This document shows positions 8,864 to 15,920 of a DNA stretch of 64,000 bases, in pieces (position 1 is the stretch's first letter; the number at the start of each line of letters is the position of its first letter). The position numbers were made by a program, and so were the translations under genes. A model generated the notes under the pieces. The model was given only the letters and a program-made list of their open reading frames with translations, was not told where the DNA came from and made no database searches. This stretch comes from CAZGUX01 sp964529305 (GTDB taxonomy: Bacteria; Acidobacteriota; Terriglobia; Bryobacterales; Bryobacteraceae). The stretch spans positions 1-64,000 of the forward strand of contig CAZGUX010000103.1 in the NCBI GenBank assembly GCA_964529305.1. Reading direction: 5' to 3'.

Positions 8864-9638
8864 CGTCCTCGCCGCGGTCAGTGCGTTCGCGGCCGAACCC
8901 GGGATGGTGTTCGTCCCGGCGGGCGACTATCTGCGCGGACGCAGCCACGCCGATCCCGATCCCGAGACCAAGTGGTTTCCGCACGTGTTGAAGGACGACA
9001 AGCCCGTCAGGCGCATCTACGTGGATCCGTTCTACCTGGACGAGCACGAAGTGACCAATGCCTCGTATGCCGCCTTTGTCCAGGCGAAACGGCATCGCGC
9101 CCCCGTCCACTGGCCCCAGGGCCGGATTCCGCCAGGGAAGGAAAAACACCCGGTGGTGAACGTGAGTTGGGATGATGCGGCAGCCTACGCACGCTGGGCC
9201 GGAAAGCGTCTCCCCACCGAGGCCGAGTGGGAGCGGGCCTGCCGCGGTATGGCCGAAGGCGCCCGGTTCCTCACTGGCGCCGAGATCACCTCCGGCGATG
9301 CGCGCTTCGATCGGGTCGACGGCCCCGGCGAGGTTTGCCGGTTCAAAGCGAATTACTTCGGCCTGTACGACATGGCGGGAAACGTTTGGGAGTGGTGCGC
9401 CGACTGGTACGGACGCGACTATTACCAGCAGGCGCCGGAGCGGAATCCTCCCGGACCATCCGATGGCCAGTATCGCGTGCTGCGGGGAGGGTCGTGGGCA
9501 GACGTCGCAAAGTCTTTGAGCTGCGCGCACCGTAGCTGGGCCCGGCCCGGAGAAAGGAGTCCGAACGTGGGGTTCCGCTGCGCCAGGAGCCTGCGGCCAA
9601 GGGCCCGAGTCGTGGCGGGCGCGTCCCGCGTAGAATAA
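8838..9638 (+). CDS. Exported FGE-sulfatase (SUMF1) fold protein
   Basis: The product has 266 residues with a signal peptide (MRSPRFTVSVLAAVSAFAA). It covers the whole SUMF1/EgtB-type C-type-lectin-like fold: GMVFVPAGDY, a DEHEVTNASYAAFV block, NVSWDDAAAYARWAGKRLP, TEAEWERACRG, YDMAGNVWEWCADWY, RVLRGGSW and NVGFRCARS. The region matching the paired active-site cysteines of true formylglycine-generating enzyme has only one cysteine, in SLSCAHRSWARP. A sulfatase-activating role is therefore doubtful, and a binding or regulatory role is as likely. The start codon lies inside the last 26 nt of the DUF1501 gene, so the two are probably translationally coupled. Confidence 0.87.
   Translation: MRSPRFTVSVLAAVSAFAAEPGMVFVPAGDYLRGRSHADPDPETKWFPHVLKDDKPVRRIYVDPFYLDEHEVTNASYAAFVQAKRHRAPVHWPQGRIPPGKEKHPVVNVSWDDAAAYARWAGKRLPTEAEWERACRGMAEGARFLTGAEITSGDARFDRVDGPGEVCRFKANYFGLYDMAGNVWEWCADWYGRDYYQQAPERNPPGPSDGQYRVLRGGSWADVAKSLSCAHRSWARPGERSPNVGFRCARSLRPRARVVAGASRVE
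9631..9636 (+). promoter_or_regulatory. -10-like box TAGAAT, leaderless start
   Basis: TAGAAT ends 8 nt before the ATG at 9644, which places the predicted transcription start at about 9643. No good -35 box is seen. Confidence 0.45.
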
Positions 9639-9643
9639 GAAAC

Positions 9644-10570
9644 ATGGATGACAGCATCGCCCATCCGGGCGAAGCGCTCCCTGCGATCGAGATGCCCGGA
9701 TGGAAAGTCTTCCTGGCCACCGCCTCGGCGGTGATCGTGAGTGCGTTGTTCCTGGTCGCGGGCGTGTGGAAGATCACCGACGCCCCGGCCGCCGCCGCCC
9801 GCCTGGCTCAGGCGCGAGTTCCCGAATTTCTCAGTGTTCCGGCCGCGATCGGTCTCGGCATCGCCGAGACCTTCGCAGCCGTCCTCGTGTTGATTCCGCG
9901 ATTCCGGCGCTGGGGCGCTTGGATGATCTCAGCCATGCTCGTGGTCTTCATGGTGTACGTGGGGCTTCACTATCGCGTCCTCCAGGGCGAGGAGTGCAGT
10001 TGCTTTCCCTGGATCAAGCGCGCCGTCGGGCCGGGATTCTTCGTCGCCGACGGCCTGATGCTGGGTTTCGCCCTCGTCGCCGCCTGCTGGAGCCAGGCCT
10101 CCCACGGACTGCGCAATGCGGCGGTGATCCTCGGAGTCGTGTGCGTGTTTACCTTCGCATCCTACGGCGTGGCTGTCACTCGGCATCACGGCGTACAGGC
10201 GCCGGCCACCATCTCGGCGGGAGGGAAGCCTTTTCCGCTGCGCGAGGGACGCATCCTCATCTACTTCTTCGACCCCGAATGCACTCACTGTCTGAAGGCT
10301 GCGCGCCGGATGGCTCAACTCCAGTGGGGCGAAACGAAGGTGGTGGGCGTCCCGACCGTGCAGCCGCGGTTTGGACCCGGCTTTCTGGAAGCCACAGGGC
10401 TGCCGGCGGTGCTCTCCAACGACCTGGAGATTCTCAAGAAGACGTTTCCGTTCCCCGGCACGCCCGCTGCCGTGGCCCTGGAGAATGGTTACCAGAAACA
10501 ACTTCTGACGCAGTTTGAAGACGAGGAACCGGCCGCGACGCTGGCCAAACTCGGATTTGCGGGCAAGTGA
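9644..10570 (+). CDS. MauE/DoxX-type membrane protein fused to a thioredoxin-like domain
   Basis: A 308-residue integral membrane protein. Spans lie near residues 21-42, 64-84, 92-110, 131-149 and 157-176 and match the MauE/DoxX four-helix domain. A CSC pair (Cys118 and Cys120) follows the third span in GEECSCFPW, as in MauE-like disulfide-handling proteins. After residue 180 comes a soluble thioredoxin-like domain with FFDPECTHC (Cys213 and Cys216). The architecture suggests membrane-to-periplasm thiol/disulfide transfer in one chain, perhaps serving cysteine-containing or haem-carrying secreted partners. It begins a run with the next two genes, and the hexamer TAGAAT just upstream suggests its own promoter. 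Confidence 0.82.
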   Translation: MDDSIAHPGEALPAIEMPGWKVFLATASAVIVSALFLVAGVWKITDAPAAAARLAQARVPEFLSVPAAIGLGIAETFAAVLVLIPRFRRWGAWMISAMLVVFMVYVGLHYRVLQGEECSCFPWIKRAVGPGFFVADGLMLGFALVAACWSQASHGLRNAAVILGVVCVFTFASYGVAVTRHHGVQAPATISAGGKPFPLREGRILIYFFDPECTHCLKAARRMAQLQWGETKVVGVPTVQPRFGPGFLEATGLPAVLSNDLEILKKTFPFPGTPAAVALENGYQKQLLTQFEDEEPAATLAKLGFAGK

Positions 10571-10576
10571 GTACGA

Positions 10577-11236
10577 GTGCGAACCGAAACCATCGATTGG
10601 CAAACCGGAGAGGCTCCCCGCGTATCGGGCATCATGCATTGGGCCGGCCCGTCGAACGGGACCGGCCTGGTCATGACGCACGGCGCCGGATCGAACGCCA
10701 GTTCCACCTGGCTTTGCGAATTGGCGGCGGCGATGGCCATGGCCGGCATTCCCACCCTGCGCTGCGACTTGCCCTACCGCCAGGCGCGCCGTACCGGACC
10801 GCCCCGGCCGAATGAAGCGGCGCGGGACCGGCAGGGCCTGGCCGCCGCGGCCGCCTGGATGCGGGCTCAGGGCATCGAGCGGATCCTGATGGGAGGACAC
10901 TCGTATGGGGGCCGCCAGGCCTCGATGCTGGCGGCCGAAGAGCCCGAGCTCGTGGCGGGCCTGCTGCTTAGTTCTTATCCCTTGCACCCTCCGGGCCGGC
11001 CCGAGCAGTTGAGAACCGCCCACTTGAGCGCGATCCGGGTTCCCTGCCTGGTCGTGCACGGCACAAAGGACACATTCGGCAGCCCGGCCGAGTTGAGCCA
11101 GGCGTTTGCCGCCGTTCCGGGAGGAGTCCGGTTTCTGGAAGTTGAGCGCGCCGGTCATGATTTGAAAGTGCCGCCCGGCTTTGCCTCCCTGGCGTGGCGG
11201 GTGGCCTCTGCCGCGGGCGAGCAGTTTCTCCGATGA
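10577..11236 (+). CDS. Alpha/beta hydrolase, KANL3/Tex30-like
   Basis: A 219-residue cytoplasmic hydrolase with a GTG start 6 nt after the previous stop. The oxyanion-side motif VMTHGAGSN is near residues 31-39, the nucleophile elbow GGHSYGGRQ near 105-113, an acidic residue in HGTKDTFG, and the final His in ERAGHDLK. This completes a Ser-Asp-His triad. It resembles the KANL3/Tex30 or dienelactone-hydrolase-like family; the substrate is unknown. Its stop overlaps the next start as ATGA. Confidence 0.85.
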   Translation: MRTETIDWQTGEAPRVSGIMHWAGPSNGTGLVMTHGAGSNASSTWLCELAAAMAMAGIPTLRCDLPYRQARRTGPPRPNEAARDRQGLAAAAAWMRAQGIERILMGGHSYGGRQASMLAAEEPELVAGLLLSSYPLHPPGRPEQLRTAHLSAIRVPCLVVHGTKDTFGSPAELSQAFAAVPGGVRFLEVERAGHDLKVPPGFASLAWRVASAAGEQFLR

Positions 11237-12561
11237 TCCCCCGCTTCCTGACTCTCGCCACGGTGGCCGCGGTCTTTGCAGGCGCGGCGTGGGCACAGTC
11301 CGCGGGCGCGCGCGCCGTGGTGAGCGTCGACAAGTTGCCCGTCTTCGTGAAGATGTCGGCCGAGAGCGCCCAGGTCTATCAGTTGTCGAAAGGCGACGCG
11401 GTGGTGATCGGCCTGGTGATGTTTGGCGACGACATCACCTGGTGCGCGATTTCCAAAGCAGGGGAAACCAGGCGCATGGGATATGTGGCCTGCGAACAAT
11501 TGCAGCCGGACAAAGCGCAAAGCAACACCGCCGTGCCTCCGGCGCCGGCAGAGCCCCCGCCCGCGTCAACGGCCCCCGCGCCCCCCACGCCGCGCGAGCC
11601 CAAGGTCCCCATTCGAATTCGCGAAGTGGCGCCGAAACCCATCCCGGTGCGCGAAATCGAACCGGCGAAGCTCGAGAAGCCGGAGGCCGGGGCCCCGGCG
11701 GTGCGGGTCCGCGAGGTGGAACCGGCCAGGATCCGTATCCGCGAGATCGAGCCGGCGAAGATCCAGGTGCGGGAAGTGCGCCCGGGCGATCTGCCCCCGC
11801 CGGCGCCGCCCCCGTCCGACCGCCCACAGGACTTCCTGACGCTGTCGCTGGTGCGCACCGGCATCGTCGCCGAGATGGAACGATTCCTCGAGACCACCAA
11901 CCCCACGTCGTTCCTGGACAAGACCCGGCTGGCGCAGATCGATACCGCCAAACTGCGTACGATTGTCGCCCGTCATTGGCAGCCGTCGGTGATTCGCGAT
12001 CACATCGCGCAGCGCGTTGCCGCCGGCTACGATCCCGCGAAGATGACGGCGATGATGAAGTGGGTGCAATCCCCCGTGGCCCTGAAGACGGAACTGGCGG
12101 TGACGGTGATCTCCGGACCCGAACGGCGCCGGCAGTTATCCGAGTTCGCCGAAGGGCTCCGCGCCAGCCCGCCGGAGCGGGCGCGTCTGGAGTGGATTCA
12201 TCGCCTGCACGCAGCCCAACAGGTAACACCCGCCGAAGTCGCCTTCACGATGGCGGTGGTTCGGGAAACGGCGCTGGCCCTGAACCCGTCCCTGCCCGCC
12301 GGGATGCGATTTACTCCGAAGGATCTCGACCCAGCTCTGTTGCAGGTGAAGCAGACCTATGAGCCGGTGATGATCAACGCCGCGATCGTCTACCTGTTGT
12401 TCCTGTTCAGGGATTTTCCGGAGGAGCAACTGAAACAACTGACGGAATTCTGGGAATCGGAGCCGGGCAAGTGGCTGGCGGGCGCGGTGACGCAGGGACT
12501 GGAATCCGCCTCGTTGGCGGTCGGTAAGCGCATCGGCGCCGATCTCCGGGCCGCCCGCTGA
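11233..12561 (+). CDS. Exported SH3-like/DUF2059-like protein with charged repeat linker
   Basis: The ATG at 11233 overlaps the stop of the hydrolase gene and gives a signal peptide (MIPRFLTLATVAAVFAGAAWAQ); 442 residues. Residues ~25-95 resemble a bacterial SH3 domain. Residues ~125-200 are a low-complexity linker in which a short unit recurs about six times: IRIREVAPKPI, VREIEPAKL, VREVEPARI, IREIEPAKI and VREVRPGDL. The rest is helical, with two segments resembling DUF2059 (FLTLSLVRTGIVAEMERFL and EEQLKQLTEFWESEPGKWL). The function is unknown. The linker could be a surface-display or protein-binding stalk, which is inference. Confidence 0.75.
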   Translation: MIPRFLTLATVAAVFAGAAWAQSAGARAVVSVDKLPVFVKMSAESAQVYQLSKGDAVVIGLVMFGDDITWCAISKAGETRRMGYVACEQLQPDKAQSNTAVPPAPAEPPPASTAPAPPTPREPKVPIRIREVAPKPIPVREIEPAKLEKPEAGAPAVRVREVEPARIRIREIEPAKIQVREVRPGDLPPPAPPPSDRPQDFLTLSLVRTGIVAEMERFLETTNPTSFLDKTRLAQIDTAKLRTIVARHWQPSVIRDHIAQRVAAGYDPAKMTAMMKWVQSPVALKTELAVTVISGPERRRQLSEFAEGLRASPPERARLEWIHRLHAAQQVTPAEVAFTMAVVRETALALNPSLPAGMRFTPKDLDPALLQVKQTYEPVMINAAIVYLLFLFRDFPEEQLKQLTEFWESEPGKWLAGAVTQGLESASLAVGKRIGADLRAAR

Positions 12562-12638
12562 CGGACCCGGGACGACGTTGGATCCATCTTCTTCCGAACC
12601 GCGACCGGAGGGAGCGGGCGGTCCAATTTCCGCACGGG

Positions 12639-12739
12639 TTCTAAGCCCGCGGGTTCTTCGGAGCCGCTCAGGGAGCGGTGGCCGGTGCACCATTCTTCAC
12701 ACCTTCTAAGCCCGAGGGATAGCCCTCGGGTTGTTTTCT
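12639..12739 (+). terminator. Intrinsic terminator preceded by a partial copy
   Basis: The functional-looking terminator is at 12711-12739: stem CCCGAGGG/CCCTCGGG with loop ATAG, then TTGTTTTCT. It would end the operon that finishes at 12561. The 11-mer TTCTAAGCCCG precedes it (12704-12714) and also occurs at 12639-12649, where it is followed by a collapsed CCCGCGGGTT. A third hairpin (CCGCTC/GAGCGG, 12664-12678) lies between. The tandem arrangement looks like a duplicated palindrome. Confidence 0.7.
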
Positions 12740-12807
12740 CGGCGGTGGGGTTGCATTTCTTTGAGAGCCGCGTCTCAGGGCCGAGTTGGGGACAGCGCAG
12801 ATCAGGT

Positions 12808-13230
12808 TCACCAGATCGCGGTACGAGGTCCCGAGCGGGAAACGGATGAGACGGCGAAACCTTCCTGCTCGAAATGCCGGTCATGGGTCAGCGCTTCGCT
12901 CAGGCCTTCGCGGCGCATTGCCGCCATGGAAACGCAATCCGTCAGGCTGTAGCCTTTGTCGGGGCGGGCCCGGTAGAGTGTAAGCCCAGCGATAAACGAT
13001 TCACGGCTTTGTGGAATCACCTTCACCGCCGGGTCTTGCAGAAGGTCCTCCACGGTCAGGGCAACCTCGCTACGGATATGTTCCGGGGCGGCACAAAAGA
13101 ACGTCAGATATTCAGCAAGAACCTCGTCCCTCGTGACAATCTCGTCCGTGATGCGCCGGGCGCGTTCATGGGCGTTGTCTGTAGAATCGGTCACGGCGAT
13201 CAAGTAGAAGGGATCAGCGAAGACTTTCAT
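12808..13230 (-). CDS. VapC-like PIN-domain toxin
   Basis: The coding part begins at the ATG at 13230 (MKVFADPFYLIAVTD) and gives 140 residues, normal for VapC ribonucleases, which cleave tRNA or rRNA. The frame is open upstream to 13401 but those residues overlap the small upstream gene in another frame. PIN-domain acidic residues are visible: the first Asp in FADPFYL, a Glu near DEVLAEYLTF, and Asp in SLTDCVSM and THDRHFEQ. The start overlaps the stop of the short upstream gene (ATGA), the standard layout for antitoxin-toxin pairs. Confidence 0.8.
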   Translation of the reverse strand: MKVFADPFYLIAVTDSTDNAHERARRITDEIVTRDEVLAEYLTFFCAAPEHIRSEVALTVEDLLQDPAVKVIPQSRESFIAGLTLYRARPDKGYSLTDCVSMAAMRREGLSEALTHDRHFEQEGFAVSSVSRSGPRTAIW

Positions 13231-13340
13231 TCTTCGCCCTTGGGAAAGCCATAAATGTAATGAGCGTGCTGGCTGGCGCCGTCGTTGGGCATGGCGGCCA
13301 TGACCTCGGGAGGAACTTTGCTCATTCTCTCGAGGATCAC
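13227..13340 (-). CDS. Putative short antitoxin partner of vapC
   Basis: A 37-residue frame starts with GTG at 13340 (or an ATG at 13325) and stops inside the vapC start codon. It reads VILERMSKVPPEVM at the front and ends HYIYGFPKGEE. Short proteins ending in a H-Y-x-Y-G-x-P-K segment are, from memory, encoded just ahead of PIN toxins in other bacteria; I cannot verify this here. The ATGA overlap and the peptide-like composition argue that it is real. It lacks an obvious DNA-binding domain, so any antitoxin action would be by direct toxin binding. An upstream in-frame stop limits it to at most about 54 codons. Confidence 0.55.
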   Translation of the reverse strand: MILERMSKVPPEVMAAMPNDGASQHAHYIYGFPKGEE

Positions 13341-13522
13341 TTCGGAGATGTGCCTGCGCGGACTTGCCGGGGCTGGACGCGGGCCGGCACACTAGCCGCA
13401 ACGTAAGGGCGTATCATCAGAAGAGATTAGGGCGTGACGGGGATACGATAGTCTAGCCCGCAAGAGCAGGGTTCCGAACTTTGCTCGACCTTAGATCTTG
13501 ATTGTCTTTTTCTTTGGCGGCA

Positions 13523-15457
13523 ATGACACCGGAAACCGGAACCGTCTTTGGCTTTGGTCCGTTTCGTCTTGACGTCGCGGAGCGTTTGCTGTACCGCGAT
13601 GGCGAGGCAGTGAAGCTGCGGGCAAAGATCTTCGATACCCTCTGCCTCCTGGTGCAGAATCACGGACGCTTGGTCCGCAGGGAGGAGTTTATCGAGAGGT
13701 TGTGGCCGGGCAGTTTCGTTGAAGAGAACAATCTCGCCTACAACATCGCGTTGCTCCGAAAGGCGCTGGGAGAGTCGCAGGGAGGAGCCAAGTACATCGA
13801 GACGGTCCCAGGGCAAGGCTATCGGTTCATCTCCCAGGTTGTCGAGTACAAGCAGAGTATACCGGCTCCCGCGCTGACGGTTGGTAACGAGCCCCAGCAG
13901 CCGGTTGACGAATTTGCGGCGGCTTCATCCGGACGTCTCAACCAGAAGCGTCCGATCCTGACGCACCCCGTTGCCCTTGTATTGGCTGTCCTCCTGATCG
14001 CTGCCGGCGTTTCCGCGTGGAGATCACACTCCGAAAGAGGGACGGCAAGAGGGGAAGAACGAATGGATTCAGTCGCGATCCTCCCGATCGTGAGCTTGGC
14101 CAAAGACGCGGTCACGGAACAGTTCGCGGACGGACTGACGGTAGACATTACCGCGGGCTTGGCCAAGGTGGCCTGGCTCAGAGTGCCTGCGAGGACGTCG
14201 ATGCTCCAGTTCAAAGACAAAGCCGCAGATGTAAGGCTTGTGGGCCAGACGGTCAAGGTGAAGACCCTCTTGGAGGGGAGTGTCCGCCGGCAAGGGGAGC
14301 GGTTCGTGGTGACAGCCAAGTTGATTGACACGACGGATGGGTATCACCTATGGGCGGAAATGTATGACGAGACCAGCCAGGACTCGCTCGCCCTCCAGCG
14401 TGAGATCGCTCAGCGGATCAGCGCGTCGCTGAAGGAGAAACTCGCCGGGAAGTCGCCCTGGCGTACGGCCGGGCGGCTAGCTGACGACGGGACGCTTGAA
14501 AGGTACTTCCAAGCCCGGAACATCCTGAGAAAGTGGAGGTTTGGAGATCGGACCGCGAGCCTTGGCAAGGCCCTGCAATTGTTCGATGAGGTGATCTCGA
14601 GAAACTCGAGCTTTTCGCGCGGCCGGGTAGGGCGCGCCGACGCTTTGGTCGAGCGGTTTCGCGCAGAAGGGAACCTAAACTACCTGCTCGAGGCAAAGGC
14701 CGAACTCCTCCGGGCCGTCGCCTCGGACGATACCCTGCCTGATGCGCACTCTCTGCTGAGCGTGATCTACCTTCACGCCGAACGCAATATCGAGGCAGCG
14801 GAAAGCGAGGTGAAACGGGCGATCGATCTCAGCCCCAGGGACGTCGTGGCCGTGCAGCGATACGCGGACCTGATGCGCCTCCGTCAGAACTTCCGGGACG
14901 CCATCCAAAGAGTCGATTGGGCATTGACCCTGCAACCCGATTCAAGCCGCATGTGGGCCGAACGAGGATTACTAGCCTACGATTCCGGGAACTGCGACGA
15001 TGCTTTGAGAAGCACCGAACGGGCCCTCCACATCGCCCACGCAAAGGATCCTCGAGGCGAGGCACAAGCTCATTGGGTCAGAGGCTTGTGTCACACCCGA
15101 ATGAACCGCTTGGACCAAGCGGAGAATGAGTTTCGGCTGGCGGCAGCGATGCTCCCGGCAGAACCACGCTTCCGAGGGTCTCTCGGCCACATCCTTGGAA
15201 GGCTGAGGAAGCTCGACGACGCCCGGGCCCTCCTGGCAGAAGCAGGTTCAAACAATGCGCTGGACCCCTATTCGGTGGCCCTGATTCAAGCAGCGCTTGG
15301 AGAACGGGAAAAGGCCATTGAGTCCCTCCTGGAAAGCGACCGCGCGAGGAACGAGCAGATTCTGTTTGTCCACCTGGATCGCCGTTTCGACCTCCTGCGC
15401 GACGACCCTCGGTTTCGTGACCTGCTTCAACGGTTGAGCACAATTTTCTCCAGATAG
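13523..15457 (+). CDS. CadC-like winged-helix regulator with TPR sensor domain
   Basis: A 644-residue protein; ATG at 13523 is preferred over upstream in-frame TTGs because the winged helix begins at GPFRLDVAERLLYRDG. Residues ~8-105 are a Trans_reg_C (OmpR-type) DNA-binding domain ending in YIETVPGQGYRFI. One membrane span is at 149-166. Residues ~175-315 match the FlgO/TolB-like module seen in adenylate-cyclase-type regulators (VAILPIVSL, ADGLTVDITAGLAKV, LLEGSVRRQGERFVVTAKL). TPR repeats fill ~355-640. It faces the same way as the Oar-like receptor gene 463 nt downstream and is a plausible controller of it. Confidence 0.88.
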   Translation: MTPETGTVFGFGPFRLDVAERLLYRDGEAVKLRAKIFDTLCLLVQNHGRLVRREEFIERLWPGSFVEENNLAYNIALLRKALGESQGGAKYIETVPGQGYRFISQVVEYKQSIPAPALTVGNEPQQPVDEFAAASSGRLNQKRPILTHPVALVLAVLLIAAGVSAWRSHSERGTARGEERMDSVAILPIVSLAKDAVTEQFADGLTVDITAGLAKVAWLRVPARTSMLQFKDKAADVRLVGQTVKVKTLLEGSVRRQGERFVVTAKLIDTTDGYHLWAEMYDETSQDSLALQREIAQRISASLKEKLAGKSPWRTAGRLADDGTLERYFQARNILRKWRFGDRTASLGKALQLFDEVISRNSSFSRGRVGRADALVERFRAEGNLNYLLEAKAELLRAVASDDTLPDAHSLLSVIYLHAERNIEAAESEVKRAIDLSPRDVVAVQRYADLMRLRQNFRDAIQRVDWALTLQPDSSRMWAERGLLAYDSGNCDDALRSTERALHIAHAKDPRGEAQAHWVRGLCHTRMNRLDQAENEFRLAAAMLPAEPRFRGSLGHILGRLRKLDDARALLAEAGSNNALDPYSVALIQAALGEREKAIESLLESDRARNEQILFVHLDRRFDLLRDDPRFRDLLQRLSTIFSR

Positions 15458-15920
15458 CAGGAGCGCGGCAACGCCCGCGCCGGCACGTCTGGCGCCGATT
15501 GGGGCTTGGCCCTATTGCCAGCGGTGATCCAAAGGGTCTCACTCCTGCTTGGCGGCCTGCGAATCGGGGCCTGGCTGGGCCGTTGCTCGGCTCGGCAAAG
15601 GAAAACACCAGGAGAAATCAAGGATATCCAAAGGTGTTCTGCACAGCCACTCTCTAGACTCGAACCGAAGCCCACTCAGGTTTGGCAGATAGGCAGTCCC
15701 CGATGGCGGACGAAGCCGGGGTTCACCTCGAGGTCTCTGGTGTCGTATTGGGGCTCTGGAAGGAAGCTGCTTCTTGCCAAAGCCGAAGGCGCAGGTTGCC
15801 GGGCGAACATCGGCAACGAGGTAGAAGGGGAATACTCGCTGCCGGCCAAGAGTGTTCGAGTTGAGATCGTTACGACAAACGGTGGCGTGCCGGAAGCATG
15901 CCACAGAAGGGGATACAGTC
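15458..15920. other. Intergenic region before the Oar-like receptor
   Basis: I see no gene or recognisable RNA in these 463 nt. The receptor's reading frame is open back to 15852 but has no coding character before 15921. AAGGGG at 15907-15912 is a plausible ribosome-binding site for the receptor gene. Confidence 0.5.

Noticed and set aside
9929..11296. Long minus-strand open frame across the MauE-thioredoxin and hydrolase genes
   Set aside because: It lies opposite two well-supported genes, is rich in Arg, Gly and His, and has no family match.
13231..13401. Longer N-terminus for the VapC toxin
   Set aside because: The extra residues are Arg/Ser-rich without similarity, and they overlap the short putative antitoxin frame; the ATG at 13230 fits PIN-domain length.
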